DNA of 44,639 nucleotides from Erysipelotrichaceae bacterium (GTDB lineage: Bacteria; Bacillota_I; Bacilli_A; Erysipelotrichales; Erysipelotrichaceae), in assembly GCA_017512285.1 (NCBI GenBank), contig JAFWGU010000015.1, positions 1-44,639 of the forward strand, given 5' to 3'. Shown here piece by piece: positions 33,507 to 42,049 of this stretch. Positions within the stretch are counted from its first letter, which is position 1. Each line of letters opens with the position of its first letter. The notes beneath the pieces were generated by a model that had not been told where the DNA came from, searched no databases, and saw only the letters and a program-made list of their open reading frames with translations. The translations under genes were made by a program, and so were the position numbers.

Positions 33507-33872
33507 TTATCCGTCTTCATTATAACATACGGACAGATAATATTTACACCAAAACAACAGGAACAGAAGCCTCCAGATGCTTATGATTCCAAGGTTTGGA
33601 TCGTACATCCTTACTGTAAATCTGCCAAATTCTTCTACCAGATAATAATGCTTTCTCCTGCTGTCAAACATGAGGTATGGGGTTTCCCGAAACACCTTAT
33701 GACTGTAATACCCCAGTACTTCATAACCATGTTTGCCCATGACATCTATGATAGACATAAAGGACAGTCCCTCTTCGTTTACTTCCCCTTCAAGTTCTCT
33801 GATCAGTTCCTTATTTTCATTGCCGGTAATCTCCAGATATCTTCTGATGCAGGCTACACCGCAGTTCTCCAT
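33507..33872 (-). CDS. stand-alone C39-like cysteine peptidase domain with hydrophobic C-terminus
   Basis: A 121-residue protein resembling the C39 peptidase domain found at the N-terminus of bacteriocin exporters: ENCGVACIRRYLEITG (nucleophile Cys4), GLSFMSIIDVMGKHGYEVLGY, KHYYLVEEFGRFTVRMYDPNLG (His75, Asp91). The order and spacing fit a Cys/His/Asp triad. Unlike exporters, no membrane or ATPase domains follow; instead residues 99-117 are hydrophobic and could be a membrane anchor. The Gln normally about six residues before the Cys is missing, because an in-frame stop lies three codons before the ATG. No clear ribosome site. First gene before ybeY. Substrate unknown; could also be inactive. 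Confidence 0.65.
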   Translation of the reverse strand: MENCGVACIRRYLEITGNENKELIRELEGEVNEEGLSFMSIIDVMGKHGYEVLGYYSHKVFRETPYLMFDSRRKHYYLVEEFGRFTVRMYDPNLGIISIWRLLFLLFWCKYYLSVCYNEDG

Positions 33873-33894
33873 GTCATACTATTGTTTCAGGCAT

Positions 33895-33917
33895 GAAAAA
33901 ACCCGGTTGCCCGGGTA
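33895..33917 (-). terminator. intrinsic terminator of the gcv operon
   Basis: Minus strand ACCCGG-GCAA-CCGGGT followed by TTTTT, 7 nt past the lpd stop. Confidence 0.88.
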
Positions 33918-33923
33918 AGTTTC

Positions 33924-35261
33924 TCATAAGCAGTCAGCGATCATCTCAACAACGGTCGGATGAGGATGAATTACTTCCTTAAGTTCACTTACTGTCATCT
34001 TCTTCTGAACGGCCACTGCCAGTTCACCGATCATGTTGGTGGCATCAGGGCAAATCAGCTGAGCTCCGATTATCCGTTCGCTGTTCTTATCAATGACCAA
34101 TTTTACATATCCGCTATCAGCCTGTTCGATCATGCATTTGCCATTGGCTCCGGTCAGTGTCTTTCTGGCAATTACCTCAATGCCCTTTTCCTTAGCCTCG
34201 GTTTCAGTCAAGCCGACTGAAGCCATTTCCGGATCGGTATAGATGCAGGAAGGAATTACACCTTCATCAACGCTCTTTTCCCTGCCGCAGATAACGTCTA
34301 TGACATTAACAGCCTGAGCCATGGCTACATGTGCGAGCTGGACATTGCCCCTACGGCAGTCACCGATGGCATAGATGTTACTTACGGCTGTACGATAATT
34401 CTCATCGGTAACGATGCCCCTGTTGATCTCGACGTCAACGTTTTCAAACAATCCGCTGACATTGGCTCTTCTCCCAGCCGCGCACAGTACGTCATTGCCT
34501 GTTACCTGAACCTCATTTCCATTCTTGTCAGCGTAGGTTACCTTCCTAAGTTCACCGTCATTTTCAATCTTTCTGACTGCTGCCTTGGTTACTATTACAG
34601 CACCCTTTTTCTTTAAGAACATGCTGATCCTGGTTGCCAGTTCCTTATCCATGTTGGGAATCAGCTGGTCAGCCATTTCCAGGATCGTTACCTGTCTGCC
34701 CAGGTTAAGATATACGCTGGCAACTTCCAGACCGATGACACCACCGCCGATAATGATGATGCTTTCCGCAAGTTCATGATCCTTCTCAAGAATGTCATCA
34801 CTGGTGATTGCCAGTTCAATTCCCTCGATTGGCGGTAATGACGGTACTGACCCCGAACAGATCAGAATATTTTCTGCTTCGTATTCAGCATCAGAAGTCC
34901 TTACGGTGTGCTCACCGGTTACGGTTGCCAGATCATTTACCACCATGATTTTCTTGCCCTTGAGTCCCTTTTCAATGCCGCCGCGCAGACTGTCTACTAC
35001 CGTCTGCTTTCTTTCCAGCATTCTGGAATAATCATAGCCGCATGATGCGACGATGACGCCGAATTCCTCAAGTTTACTCAGATGACTGTATGCACCGCTG
35101 GAGTGCAGCAGTGTCTTGGTAGGTATGCAGCCGCGGTTAAGGCAGGTGCCACCCACCTTATCCTTTTCAAACAGTATAACGCTCATGCCGTTTTCTACGG
35201 CCCTGAAGGCAGCCGTATAACCTGCCGGACCTCCGCCTATGATGGCTAAATCGTATGACAT
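33924..35261 (-). CDS. lpdA: dihydrolipoyl dehydrogenase (glycine cleavage L protein)
   Basis: Reoxidises the dihydrolipoyl arm of the H protein using FAD and NAD+. The 445 residues show an N-terminal FAD motif (LAIIGGGPAGYTAA), the redox disulfide GGTCLNRGCIPTK (Cys40, Cys45), an NAD motif (IIIGGGVIGLEVASVY) and a C-terminal dimer domain with the active-site HPHPTVVEM. I chose ATG at 35261 (MSYDLAIIGGG), preceded by GAAGGG; the longer frame from TTG at 35279 includes that site. Being last in the gcv operon, it is best assigned as the L protein, though it may also serve other 2-oxoacid complexes. Confidence 0.95.
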   Translation of the reverse strand: MSYDLAIIGGGPAGYTAAFRAVENGMSVILFEKDKVGGTCLNRGCIPTKTLLHSSGAYSHLSKLEEFGVIVASCGYDYSRMLERKQTVVDSLRGGIEKGLKGKKIMVVNDLATVTGEHTVRTSDAEYEAENILICSGSVPSLPPIEGIELAITSDDILEKDHELAESIIIIGGGVIGLEVASVYLNLGRQVTILEMADQLIPNMDKELATRISMFLKKKGAVIVTKAAVRKIENDGELRKVTYADKNGNEVQVTGNDVLCAAGRRANVSGLFENVDVEINRGIVTDENYRTAVSNIYAIGDCRRGNVQLAHVAMAQAVNVIDVICGREKSVDEGVIPSCIYTDPEMASVGLTETEAKEKGIEVIARKTLTGANGKCMIEQADSGYVKLVIDKNSERIIGAQLICPDATNMIGELAVAVQKKMTVSELKEVIHPHPTVVEMIADCL

Positions 35262-35265
35262 GTGA

Positions 35266-36231
35266 TCATTCCCTTCCAATCAACAGATCAATTACATCCG
35301 TTTCTTCTTCATTTTCTGCCAGTGAACGCAGCTGTTCACTGATTCTTCTGCCTCTCAGTTTATTTGGCAGTTTCAATAACTGTTCAGTATTGAGACTGTC
35401 GGTATACACGCAGCACCTGCTGACAGTTTCATCTTCAAGGCTGTATCTTACTTCAACCATGCCCCACTTGAAACGCTGTTCCTTACTGAAATCGTATTTT
35501 TCTTTTTTATCGTATTTCCATTCAGGACTGGCGAACTTCATTTCCAGTTCGCTGATCCTTTCATCATCCAGATCAGATTCACTGACCTTTTCGGCCGATA
35601 GACCATATGTTTTCACAAAGCTGTTCTTAAGAGCAGCCTTCAGTTCTTCAAGTGTGATATCCTCTCTGACGTCCTTCAGGTTGATCACCCGGCTTCTGAC
35701 TGACTCAACTTTCTTGGACGTCAGTTTCTTCTTACTGACATTCAGATACCTGACCAGATCATCGTTATTAACATCGACCATGATGGTGCCGTGATGGTAA
35801 CTGTTCTTACTGCCATGGTAATAGGCATGTCCTGAGAACTTGCAGCCATTGATCACCAGGTCATTGCGGCCGTTTACCTCAGCATGTATGCCAAGCTGAT
35901 CAAGAGCCCACATGATGACCTGATCCTGTTTCGCCCTGTCAAAGTCCTTCTTATTGACGATGAAGGTGAAATTCAGGTTGCCGGTATCATGATACACGGC
36001 CCCGCCTCCTGACAGTCTTCTGGCCAGATGACCGCCATCAGCCTCCAGTGTTTCAATGTTTACCTCATTATCACTGCTCTGATTACGGCCAATTACAACG
36101 GTCCGTTCATTCTGCCAGAAATATAACAGGGCACTATCATAAGGAAGAGTATCAAGCAGATACTCTTCCATTGCTAAGTTATGATATGGATCCAGTGAAT
36201 CCGTTTCAAAAATGTATAGCTTACTGATCAT
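35266..36231 (-). CDS. lplA: lipoate-protein ligase A
   Basis: Activates lipoate with ATP and attaches it to a lysine on acceptor domains. The 321-residue protein starts DPYHNLAMEEYLL, has the lipoate-binding RRLSGGGAVYHDTGNLNFTF (about 71-90), KFSGHAYYH, and a C-terminal accessory domain. Its place between gcvPB and lpdA says its target is the GcvH made by the same operon. ATG at 36231 overlaps gcvPB by 11 nt and has no good ribosome site of its own, so it probably depends on coupling. No lipA or lipB is seen here, so scavenged lipoate is likely (inference). Confidence 0.93.
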   Translation of the reverse strand: MISKLYIFETDSLDPYHNLAMEEYLLDTLPYDSALLYFWQNERTVVIGRNQSSDNEVNIETLEADGGHLARRLSGGGAVYHDTGNLNFTFIVNKKDFDRAKQDQVIMWALDQLGIHAEVNGRNDLVINGCKFSGHAYYHGSKNSYHHGTIMVDVNNDDLVRYLNVSKKKLTSKKVESVRSRVINLKDVREDITLEELKAALKNSFVKTYGLSAEKVSESDLDDERISELEMKFASPEWKYDKKEKYDFSKEQRFKWGMVEVRYSLEDETVSRCCVYTDSLNTEQLLKLPNKLRGRRISEQLRSLAENEEETDVIDLLIGRE

Positions 36232-37663
36232 TGCCGAATTCGTAGCGCAGTATCGGCTTTCTGGCTGCCTCTACTTCATCAGGTCTGCTGATCAGACAGT
36301 TATGTGGAGCATCGTGCAGATAATGTGGATCTTCCTTGGCAAGTTCGCGCAGCTTGATGAAGATCTCAGCTGCCTCATCCAGAGTCTCCCTGCTTTCAGT
36401 CTCTGTCGGCTCCAGCATCAGAGCTTCATGAACAATCAGCGGGAAGTACATTGTCGGAGGATGGATGCCATAGTCCAGAGAACCCTTGGCAATGTCCATG
36501 GCACTTACGCCCGTCTCATGCTTCAGACTGTCAAGTGACAGTACGAATTCATGCATGCAGATCTCATCGTATGCGACGTCATAGTAGCCTTTCAGTCTGT
36601 TCATCAGGTAGTTGGCATTCAGAACAGCGTTGCTGCTGGCTTCCTTGATGCCTTCCCTGCCTAAGCTCTTAATGTAGGTCAGAGCCTTTACTACGACTAA
36701 GAAGTTGCCGTAGAAGCTTCTTACCATGCCCATGGTATCAGCTGGCTGGATGAAGCCATAACCTGACATGTTCTTGTCTACGACACCTAACGGCAGATAC
36801 TCCTTCAGGAATTCCTTACAGCCGACAGGACCTGAGCCAGGACCGCCGCCGCCATGAGGCGTTCCGAATGTCTTGTGCAGATTCAGGTGGATGCAGTCAA
36901 AGCCCATGTCACCTGGTCTTACCGTACCCATGATGGCATTCATGTTGGCGCCATCGTAGTAACATAAGCCGCCGGCTTCATGTACTATTCTGGTTATCTC
37001 CAGAATATTCGGGTCAAACAGGCCTAATGTATTTGGGTTTGTCAGCATCAGTCCAGCTGTGTCTTCGCCTACGGCATTCTTAAGCGCCTCAATGTCAACG
37101 CCGCCCTTCTCATTTGAAGGAACGTTGATGACCTTGAAACCTGCCATGGAAGCGCTGGCCGGGTTTGTGCCATGTGCTGAGTCAGGAACGATGATGTTTA
37201 CTCTCTTATCATCGCCTCTGGCCTGATGATACTTTCTTATCAGCAGTAATCCGGTATACTCGCCATGAGCACCGGCAGCCGGCTGGAAGGTCATGTCATC
37301 CATGCCGGTGATTTCCATTAGCAGCTGCTTGCACTGATACATTACTTCCAGAGCACCCTGTACAGTGCTTAACGGCTGTAACGGGTGGATCTGGGTAAAG
37401 CCAGGCTGACTGGCAGCTTCTTCGTCTATCCTTGGATTGTACTTCATGGTACAGCTTCCTAACGGATAGAAGCCGTCATTTACGCCATGAGCCTGCTTGG
37501 CCAGTTCCGTATAGTGTCTGGACAGGTCTACTTCAGAGACCTGCGGCAGATTCAGTTTATCCTGCCTTAACAGGCTTTCATCATACTGGACCGTTTCTAC
37601 TTCACAGGGAGGGATCAGATCCATCTTACGGTTATCCCTGCTGAGTTCAAATAACAGCTTCAT
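36221..37663 (-). CDS. gcvPB: glycine dehydrogenase (decarboxylating) subunit 2
   Basis: The C-terminal half of split P protein; with subunit 1 it decarboxylates glycine and passes the aminomethyl group to GcvH. The 480 residues carry the PLP lysine Lys264 in NLHKTFGTPHGGGGPG, plus PDSAHGTNPASA and IHPPTMYFPLIVHEALMLEPTETES. ATG at 37663 follows GGGAGG that overlaps the end of gcvPA. The split form is standard in Firmicutes. Confidence 0.96.
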   Translation of the reverse strand: MKLLFELSRDNRKMDLIPPCEVETVQYDESLLRQDKLNLPQVSEVDLSRHYTELAKQAHGVNDGFYPLGSCTMKYNPRIDEEAASQPGFTQIHPLQPLSTVQGALEVMYQCKQLLMEITGMDDMTFQPAAGAHGEYTGLLLIRKYHQARGDDKRVNIIVPDSAHGTNPASASMAGFKVINVPSNEKGGVDIEALKNAVGEDTAGLMLTNPNTLGLFDPNILEITRIVHEAGGLCYYDGANMNAIMGTVRPGDMGFDCIHLNLHKTFGTPHGGGGPGSGPVGCKEFLKEYLPLGVVDKNMSGYGFIQPADTMGMVRSFYGNFLVVVKALTYIKSLGREGIKEASSNAVLNANYLMNRLKGYYDVAYDEICMHEFVLSLDSLKHETGVSAMDIAKGSLDYGIHPPTMYFPLIVHEALMLEPTETESRETLDEAAEIFIKLRELAKEDPHYLHDAPHNCLISRPDEVEAARKPILRYEFGNDQ

Positions 37664-37665
37664 AA

Positions 37666-38976
37666 CTATAATGCCTCCCTGATTATCTTAACCATTTCAT
37701 CTATTTCTGCCTTGCTGTTGAGTTCAGTGCAGCACCACAGAATGTTGTTATTGATCGGTAAGCCGCCAAGATAGCCTCTCTCAGCCAGCTGATCAATTAT
37801 CTGACGGCAGTCACGCGGACACTTCATCAGGAATTCATTGAAGAACGGCTTGTCGCTTACCAGCTTGAAACCCTTCAGCTTGCCTAATTCCTGGGCCAGG
37901 TAATGAGCATTTGAAGCGCTGTTTACTGCCACCTGTCTTAAGCCCTCAGGACCCATGGCAGCGCAGTAAACTGATGCGGTCATGGCGCACAGGGCTTCAT
38001 TTGAACAGATGTTGGAAGATGCCTTTTCTCTTCTGATATGCTGTTCTCTTGCCTGTAAGGTCAGAACGTAGCATCTGTCCCCGTTTCTGTCCTTGGTCTG
38101 GCCAACGATACGGCCAGGCAGCTTACGCATTAATTCCTTCTTGCAGGTCATGATGCCCAGATACGGTCCGCCAAAGCTTAACGGCATGCCTAACGGCTGG
38201 CCTTCAGCTACGCAGATGTCAGCATCAACTTCTCTGGCGTTTTTCAGTAATGCCAGAGCGATCGGGTTTGTCTGCATGATGACCTTGGCACCGGCTTCAT
38301 GAGTAATTCTGGATATCTCCGGCATGTCTTCGATCACACCGAAGAAGTTCGGTGACTGAACCAGTACACCGGCAACGTTCTCATTCAGCAGTTCACTGAG
38401 ACTTTCAGTACTTACTGCCAGTCCTCTGGACTTGATCATGATGACGTTGACGTTACGGCTCTCACAGTATGTTCTCAGGACTCTCAGAACCTGTGGATTG
38501 ATCGTTTCAGCGACCAGAATGTCGCTTCTCTTTCTTTCCTGTACCATGAAAGCTGCTTCGGCAGCAGCCACGGCACCGTCGTACACGGAAGCGTTGGAAA
38601 CATCCAGACCGGTCAGTTCACACATCTGGGTCTGGTATTCAAATATTGACTGGAGGATACCCTGAGATATCTCAGCCTGATATGGAGTGTAGCTGGTCAG
38701 GAATTCTTCCTTGGAAGTAACGCTCTTTATGATGGCAGGAATGTAATGATTGTAAGCTCCTGCCCCGCGGAAGATGTGCTTGAACACGGTATTCTTTTCT
38801 GCCAGTTCAGCCATTTCCCTGCTTACTTCCAGCTCACTCTTTCCTTCAGGAATGTTGAGCTGTTTAAGCCTGGCTTCTTCAGGCACGGAAACATACAGGT
38901 CATCAAGGCTGTTCATGCCTAATGCCTGTAACATCTCCTGCTGTTCAGCCTTTGTATTGACTACATAGCCTGACAT
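37666..38976 (-). CDS. gcvPA: glycine dehydrogenase (decarboxylating) subunit 1
   Basis: The N-terminal half of split P protein, folded like an aminotransferase without the PLP lysine; it forms the heterotetramer with subunit 2. The 436 residues include GAGAYNHYIPAI, the typical SYTPYQAEISQGILQSIFEYQT and YDGAVAAAEAAFM. ATG at 38976 has AGAGG in the tail of gcvH. Length is normal. Confidence 0.96.
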   Translation of the reverse strand: MSGYVVNTKAEQQEMLQALGMNSLDDLYVSVPEEARLKQLNIPEGKSELEVSREMAELAEKNTVFKHIFRGAGAYNHYIPAIIKSVTSKEEFLTSYTPYQAEISQGILQSIFEYQTQMCELTGLDVSNASVYDGAVAAAEAAFMVQERKRSDILVAETINPQVLRVLRTYCESRNVNVIMIKSRGLAVSTESLSELLNENVAGVLVQSPNFFGVIEDMPEISRITHEAGAKVIMQTNPIALALLKNAREVDADICVAEGQPLGMPLSFGGPYLGIMTCKKELMRKLPGRIVGQTKDRNGDRCYVLTLQAREQHIRREKASSNICSNEALCAMTASVYCAAMGPEGLRQVAVNSASNAHYLAQELGKLKGFKLVSDKPFFNEFLMKCPRDCRQIIDQLAERGYLGGLPINNNILWCCTELNSKAEIDEMVKIIREAL

Positions 38977-38979
38977 GGA

Positions 38980-39357
38980 TTAAGCCTCTTCAGCACAGAC
39001 TTTTTCGTATCCTTCAGCGTCCAGCAGCTCTTCCTCTTCAGTAACTTCATTGACCTTGATCAGCCAGGCGCCATAACAGTCCTCGTTGATCAGAGCCGGG
39101 TTGTCCAGCAGTTCCTCATTTACTGCACAGACAACACCTGTTACCGGTGAGAATACGTCGCTGACAGCCTTTACTGACTCAACGTCACAGAAGGCTTCAC
39201 CGCTGGTTACGGTATCGCCGACTTCCGGCAGATTTACGAATACGATGTCACCTAAGGCATCCTGAGCAAAATCTGTCAAACCTACTGTATAAACTTCCTC
39301 TTCCTTCTTTACCCATTCATGGGTCTTAGCGTACTTAAGTTCCTTTGGATTATTCAT
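38980..39357 (-). CDS. gcvH: glycine cleavage system H protein
   Basis: The lipoyl carrier that shuttles the aminomethyl group between P, T and L proteins. A 125-residue protein with lipoylated Lys63 in [18 protein letters not shown] and the usual start [13 protein letters not shown] at 39357 follows AAGGAG. It is the expected target of the LplA encoded three genes downstream. Confidence 0.97.
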   Translation of the reverse strand: MNNPKELKYAKTHEWVKKEEEVYTVGLTDFAQDALGDIVFVNLPEVGDTVTSGEAFCDVESVKAVSDVFSPVTGVVCAVNEELLDNPALINEDCYGAWLIKVNEVTEEEELLDAEGYEKVCAEEA

Positions 39358-39373
39358 TTTCCTTCTCCTTCTT

Positions 39374-40462
39374 CTATTTCTTTCTGCTGTAGAACGGCAG
39401 GGCGATTACTTCTGCCTTGATCCTTCTGCCTCTTACGTCAACTTCTACAACAGTACCTAACTCACTGTAATTTCTGTCGATCAGAGCCATGGCAACTGCC
39501 TTGCCCAGATATGGGCAGTGGGTGCCGCTGGTAGTATGACCGATCTTTTCCTCACCGACATAGATGTCCTGATGCTCTCTTAGGATACCGCGGTCAATTG
39601 GCTGTAAGCCGACTCTGCAGATCTTCGGTTCTCCTCTTTCCTCAAGAGCCTTCTTGCCGATGAATTCTACCTTGTTCATCTTTACGCCGAAGTTCAGTCC
39701 GGTTTCTAATGGTGAGATCTCATCATCCATCTCATGACCGTACAGTGGCATGGCGGCTTCAAGTCTCAACGTATCTCTGGCACCTAAACCGCATGGGATC
39801 AGTCCGAATTCCTCTCCGGCTTCTCTTAAGGTGTACCATAGCTTTTCGGCATTTTCCTTAGGAGTATAGATTTCATAGCCTGCCTCACCGGTATAGCCGG
39901 TAAATGATATGATGCAGTCCATGCCATTGATCGTTACATGTTCCTTTGCCGTGTAGTTCTTCATCGGAATGTCTTCGGCGGGTAACAGCTTGGACATGAT
40001 GTCAAAGGCCTTTGGTCCCTGTAAGGCTACCTGAGCCAGAGAATCGGAAATGTCTTCGATAACGGTTCCCGGCAGCACGTGTTTCTTCATGTGATCAAAG
40101 TCCTTGTGTCTGTTGGATGCGTTGACTACCACGAAGTAATAGTCATCAGCGAACTTGTAGACGATCAGGTCATCGACACAGCCGCCGTTTTCATTGCACA
40201 TGACTGAATATCTGACTCTGCCGACGTTCATGTTGGTAAAGTCATTGGTCAGAATGTGATTCAGAGATGCCAGGGCTGTTTCGCCTCTGAAGGTTACTTC
40301 GCCCATGTGCGACACATCAAAAAGACCGCACGCCTGTCTGACTGCCATGTGCTCCTTAATGACACCGGTAGCGTACTGTACCGGCAACAGATAGCCGGCA
40401 AACGGTACGATCTTACCGCCTTCCTTAACATGCACATCATACAAAGGTGTTTTCAGTTCCAT
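39374..40462 (-). CDS. gcvT: glycine cleavage system T protein (aminomethyltransferase)
   Basis: Transfers the methylene unit from the H protein to tetrahydrofolate, releasing ammonia. The 362 residues begin with the typical [26 protein letters not shown], then [10 protein letters not shown], a region ([12 protein letters not shown]) holding the conserved Asp of the folate site, and [14 protein letters not shown] at 40462 has AAGGGG upstream. First structural gene after the glycine riboswitch. Confidence 0.96.
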   Translation of the reverse strand: MELKTPLYDVHVKEGGKIVPFAGYLLPVQYATGVIKEHMAVRQACGLFDVSHMGEVTFRGETALASLNHILTNDFTNMNVGRVRYSVMCNENGGCVDDLIVYKFADDYYFVVVNASNRHKDFDHMKKHVLPGTVIEDISDSLAQVALQGPKAFDIMSKLLPAEDIPMKNYTAKEHVTINGMDCIISFTGYTGEAGYEIYTPKENAEKLWYTLREAGEEFGLIPCGLGARDTLRLEAAMPLYGHEMDDEISPLETGLNFGVKMNKVEFIGKKALEERGEPKICRVGLQPIDRGILREHQDIYVGEEKIGHTTSGTHCPYLGKAVAMALIDRNYSELGTVVEVDVRGRRIKAEVIALPFYSRKK

Positions 40463-40478
40463 ATTATTTCCCCTTTTA

Positions 40479-40512
40479 CAAAAAACAGAAGCAGAAAAAT
40501 TCTGCCTCTGTA
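40479..40512 (-). terminator. riboswitch expression-platform terminator upstream of gcvT
   Basis: Minus strand ACAGAGGCAGAA-TTT-TTCTGCTTCTGT followed by TTTTTG. It lies between the second glycine aptamer and gcvT, so it is the switchable attenuator. Confidence 0.85.
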
Positions 40513-40514
40513 TC

Positions 40515-40655
40515 TTACCTGAAAGATTCTCCCCTGAGGGATTGCTTCTTTGGTGCTTACGCTCTCCAGAGTTTGTCCGGAGCCGGTTCTTTTGCCTGAG
40601 AGTTCTCGCTGCCCCTTCGGCTCTGAATCAAATCAGTCTCTCCCGGTTCCATCAT
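40515..40655 (-). promoter_or_regulatory. tandem glycine riboswitch
   Basis: Two adjacent aptamers on the minus strand. The first has GGGAGAGACTG, GCCGAAGGGGCA and GAACTCTCAGGCAAAAG. The second has CTCTGGAGAGCG, GCACCAAAGAAGC and GAATCTTTCAGGTAAGA. Each matches the glycine aptamer core, and the short linker is as usual for the cooperative tandem form. Glycine binding should prevent the downstream terminator and turn on the gcv operon, an ON switch in the known Gram-positive cases. Confidence 0.94.
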
Positions 40656-40683
40656 CCAATTATCCAGTTTTACCTCTGAATTC

Positions 40684-40712
40684 ATTCTATCATCATTACC
40701 CGTTTCAGACAA
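40684..40712 (-). promoter_or_regulatory. promoter of the gcv operon
   Basis: Minus strand TTGTCT (40707-40712), 17-nt spacer, TAGAAT (40684-40689). Transcription begins just before the first glycine aptamer. No terminator is seen between nagA and this promoter, so nagA readthrough may also enter the riboswitch. Confidence 0.65.
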
Positions 40713-40752
40713 TTGCTGATTTGTCACAATTGAGCTGATTAACTGAAATCTA

Positions 40753-41955
40753 TTAGTCCTGGATCTTGAACTCCTCAATGTACTTTGGGTTGAAAAGGTC
40801 GGTATCTACGTCTCTGTCAAATACCTTGCGTCCGTTGGCATAGGTAGCCACGCACCTGTAATCATCGGTGATCACTGCCAGATCGCAGTCCTTACCAAGC
40901 TTGATCGAGCCTTTTTCCTCGCCAAAACCATAGGCAACGCAGGGGTTCAGTGCAGCCATCTTAATGACTGTTTCAATTGGCATGTGCAGTTTTTCGACGA
41001 GATTACCGATGCCGTACAGTACCGGCTTGGTGCTTCCTGAAAGCCTGCCCGTATTCTCAAGGCAGAAGCCTTCCTCAGTTACGGTACGGTATCTGTCATT
41101 GTTTGAATTACGGTAATTGCCAACAGGTGCCCCCGCAACCTGAACATTGTCAGAGATCATGATCCACTTGCTCATATCAGGCTTGACTCTGAAGATCAGC
41201 TGTAACATTTCCGGTGATACGTGCATGAAGTCACAGATGATCTCATTGTACAGATCGTCCTTCAAAAGGCAGGCACCAAGACCGCCCATGTTACGGTGGT
41301 GAATACCTCTCATTACGTTACAGGTATGGGTTGATACGAAGAAACCGCCCTTGTTGAAGGCATCCATGGCTTCCTTGTATGAAGCCTCACTGTGCATGAA
41401 GGCAACCTTGACGCCCTTGGAGTTCAAATATTCAACAGCCTCATCGGCATTTTCCTTTTCCGGTGCTATGCCGCACAGCTTAAGAGTTCCTTCGGAGTTC
41501 TCCCAGGTATCCCTTACCAGCTTCATGTCTACCGGGAATTCACCGATCGGAATACCCTTTTCACCGACTCTGTGGCCAAGTCTTTCCGTATCTTCGGAGT
41601 GGATGCCCAGCATTGTGGCACCATCCTGTTCTTCCTTCATCATCTCAACCAGTCTCTTATAGTTTCCCGTTCCATCCATGTAGGCAACTGTCGGGAAGAC
41701 GTTGGTGACGCCATTGGCAGCCAGCCCCTTCAGATAACCCCTGATGTCTTCCTTGCTGGTGGAAGGATTGTATCCGTGAGTGCCATGGTTATGGGTATCA
41801 AAGATGCCCGGAATGATGCGGTATTCGCTGTAATCTACATAATCGTCTACCTTCGCGCTTTCATCAAGGAAACCTACGATCTTCTTTCCCTCAACGACAA
41901 GATAGCCTGACCTTACTCCGTCTTCAAAATAAATGCGTTTTGACTTGATTATCAT
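40753..41955 (-). CDS. nagA: N-acetylglucosamine-6-phosphate deacetylase
   Basis: Removes the acetyl group from GlcNAc-6-P, opening amino-sugar catabolism and cell-wall recycling. The 400-residue amidohydrolase has DTHNHGTHGYN (His55, His57), FMHSEASYKEAM and MRGIHHRNMGG (active-site histidines), and the catalytic Asp in MISDNVQVAG. ATG at 41955 follows AGAGGA. A TATAAT -10 lies about 30 nt upstream without a clear -35. No nagB or sugar transporter is next to it, so it stands apart from its pathway here. Confidence 0.93.
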   Translation of the reverse strand: MIIKSKRIYFEDGVRSGYLVVEGKKIVGFLDESAKVDDYVDYSEYRIIPGIFDTHNHGTHGYNPSTSKEDIRGYLKGLAANGVTNVFPTVAYMDGTGNYKRLVEMMKEEQDGATMLGIHSEDTERLGHRVGEKGIPIGEFPVDMKLVRDTWENSEGTLKLCGIAPEKENADEAVEYLNSKGVKVAFMHSEASYKEAMDAFNKGGFFVSTHTCNVMRGIHHRNMGGLGACLLKDDLYNEIICDFMHVSPEMLQLIFRVKPDMSKWIMISDNVQVAGAPVGNYRNSNNDRYRTVTEEGFCLENTGRLSGSTKPVLYGIGNLVEKLHMPIETVIKMAALNPCVAYGFGEEKGSIKLGKDCDLAVITDDYRCVATYANGRKVFDRDVDTDLFNPKYIEEFKIQD

Positions 41956-42021
41956 GATTTTTTCCTCTTTCTCTTGTTTATATTATATATCCAGCACAGC
42001 TGCATATACAGTGAACTGCAT

Positions 42022-42049
42022 GGAAAAAGAAGTTCATTGCTGAACTTCT
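42022..42049 (-). terminator. intrinsic terminator of phoH
   Basis: Minus strand AGAAGTTCA-GCA-ATGAACTTCT followed by TTTTCC. The stem starts within the phoH stop codon. Confidence 0.8.

Noticed and set aside
33873-33894. Promoter directly before the C39-like gene
   Set aside because: TAGTAT is only 3 nt before the ATG and no -35 fits, so the promoter and start signal of this gene stay unresolved.
41956-42020. Catabolite (cre) or NagR-type operator before nagA
   Set aside because: No sequence close to either consensus was found; only a -10 is clear.
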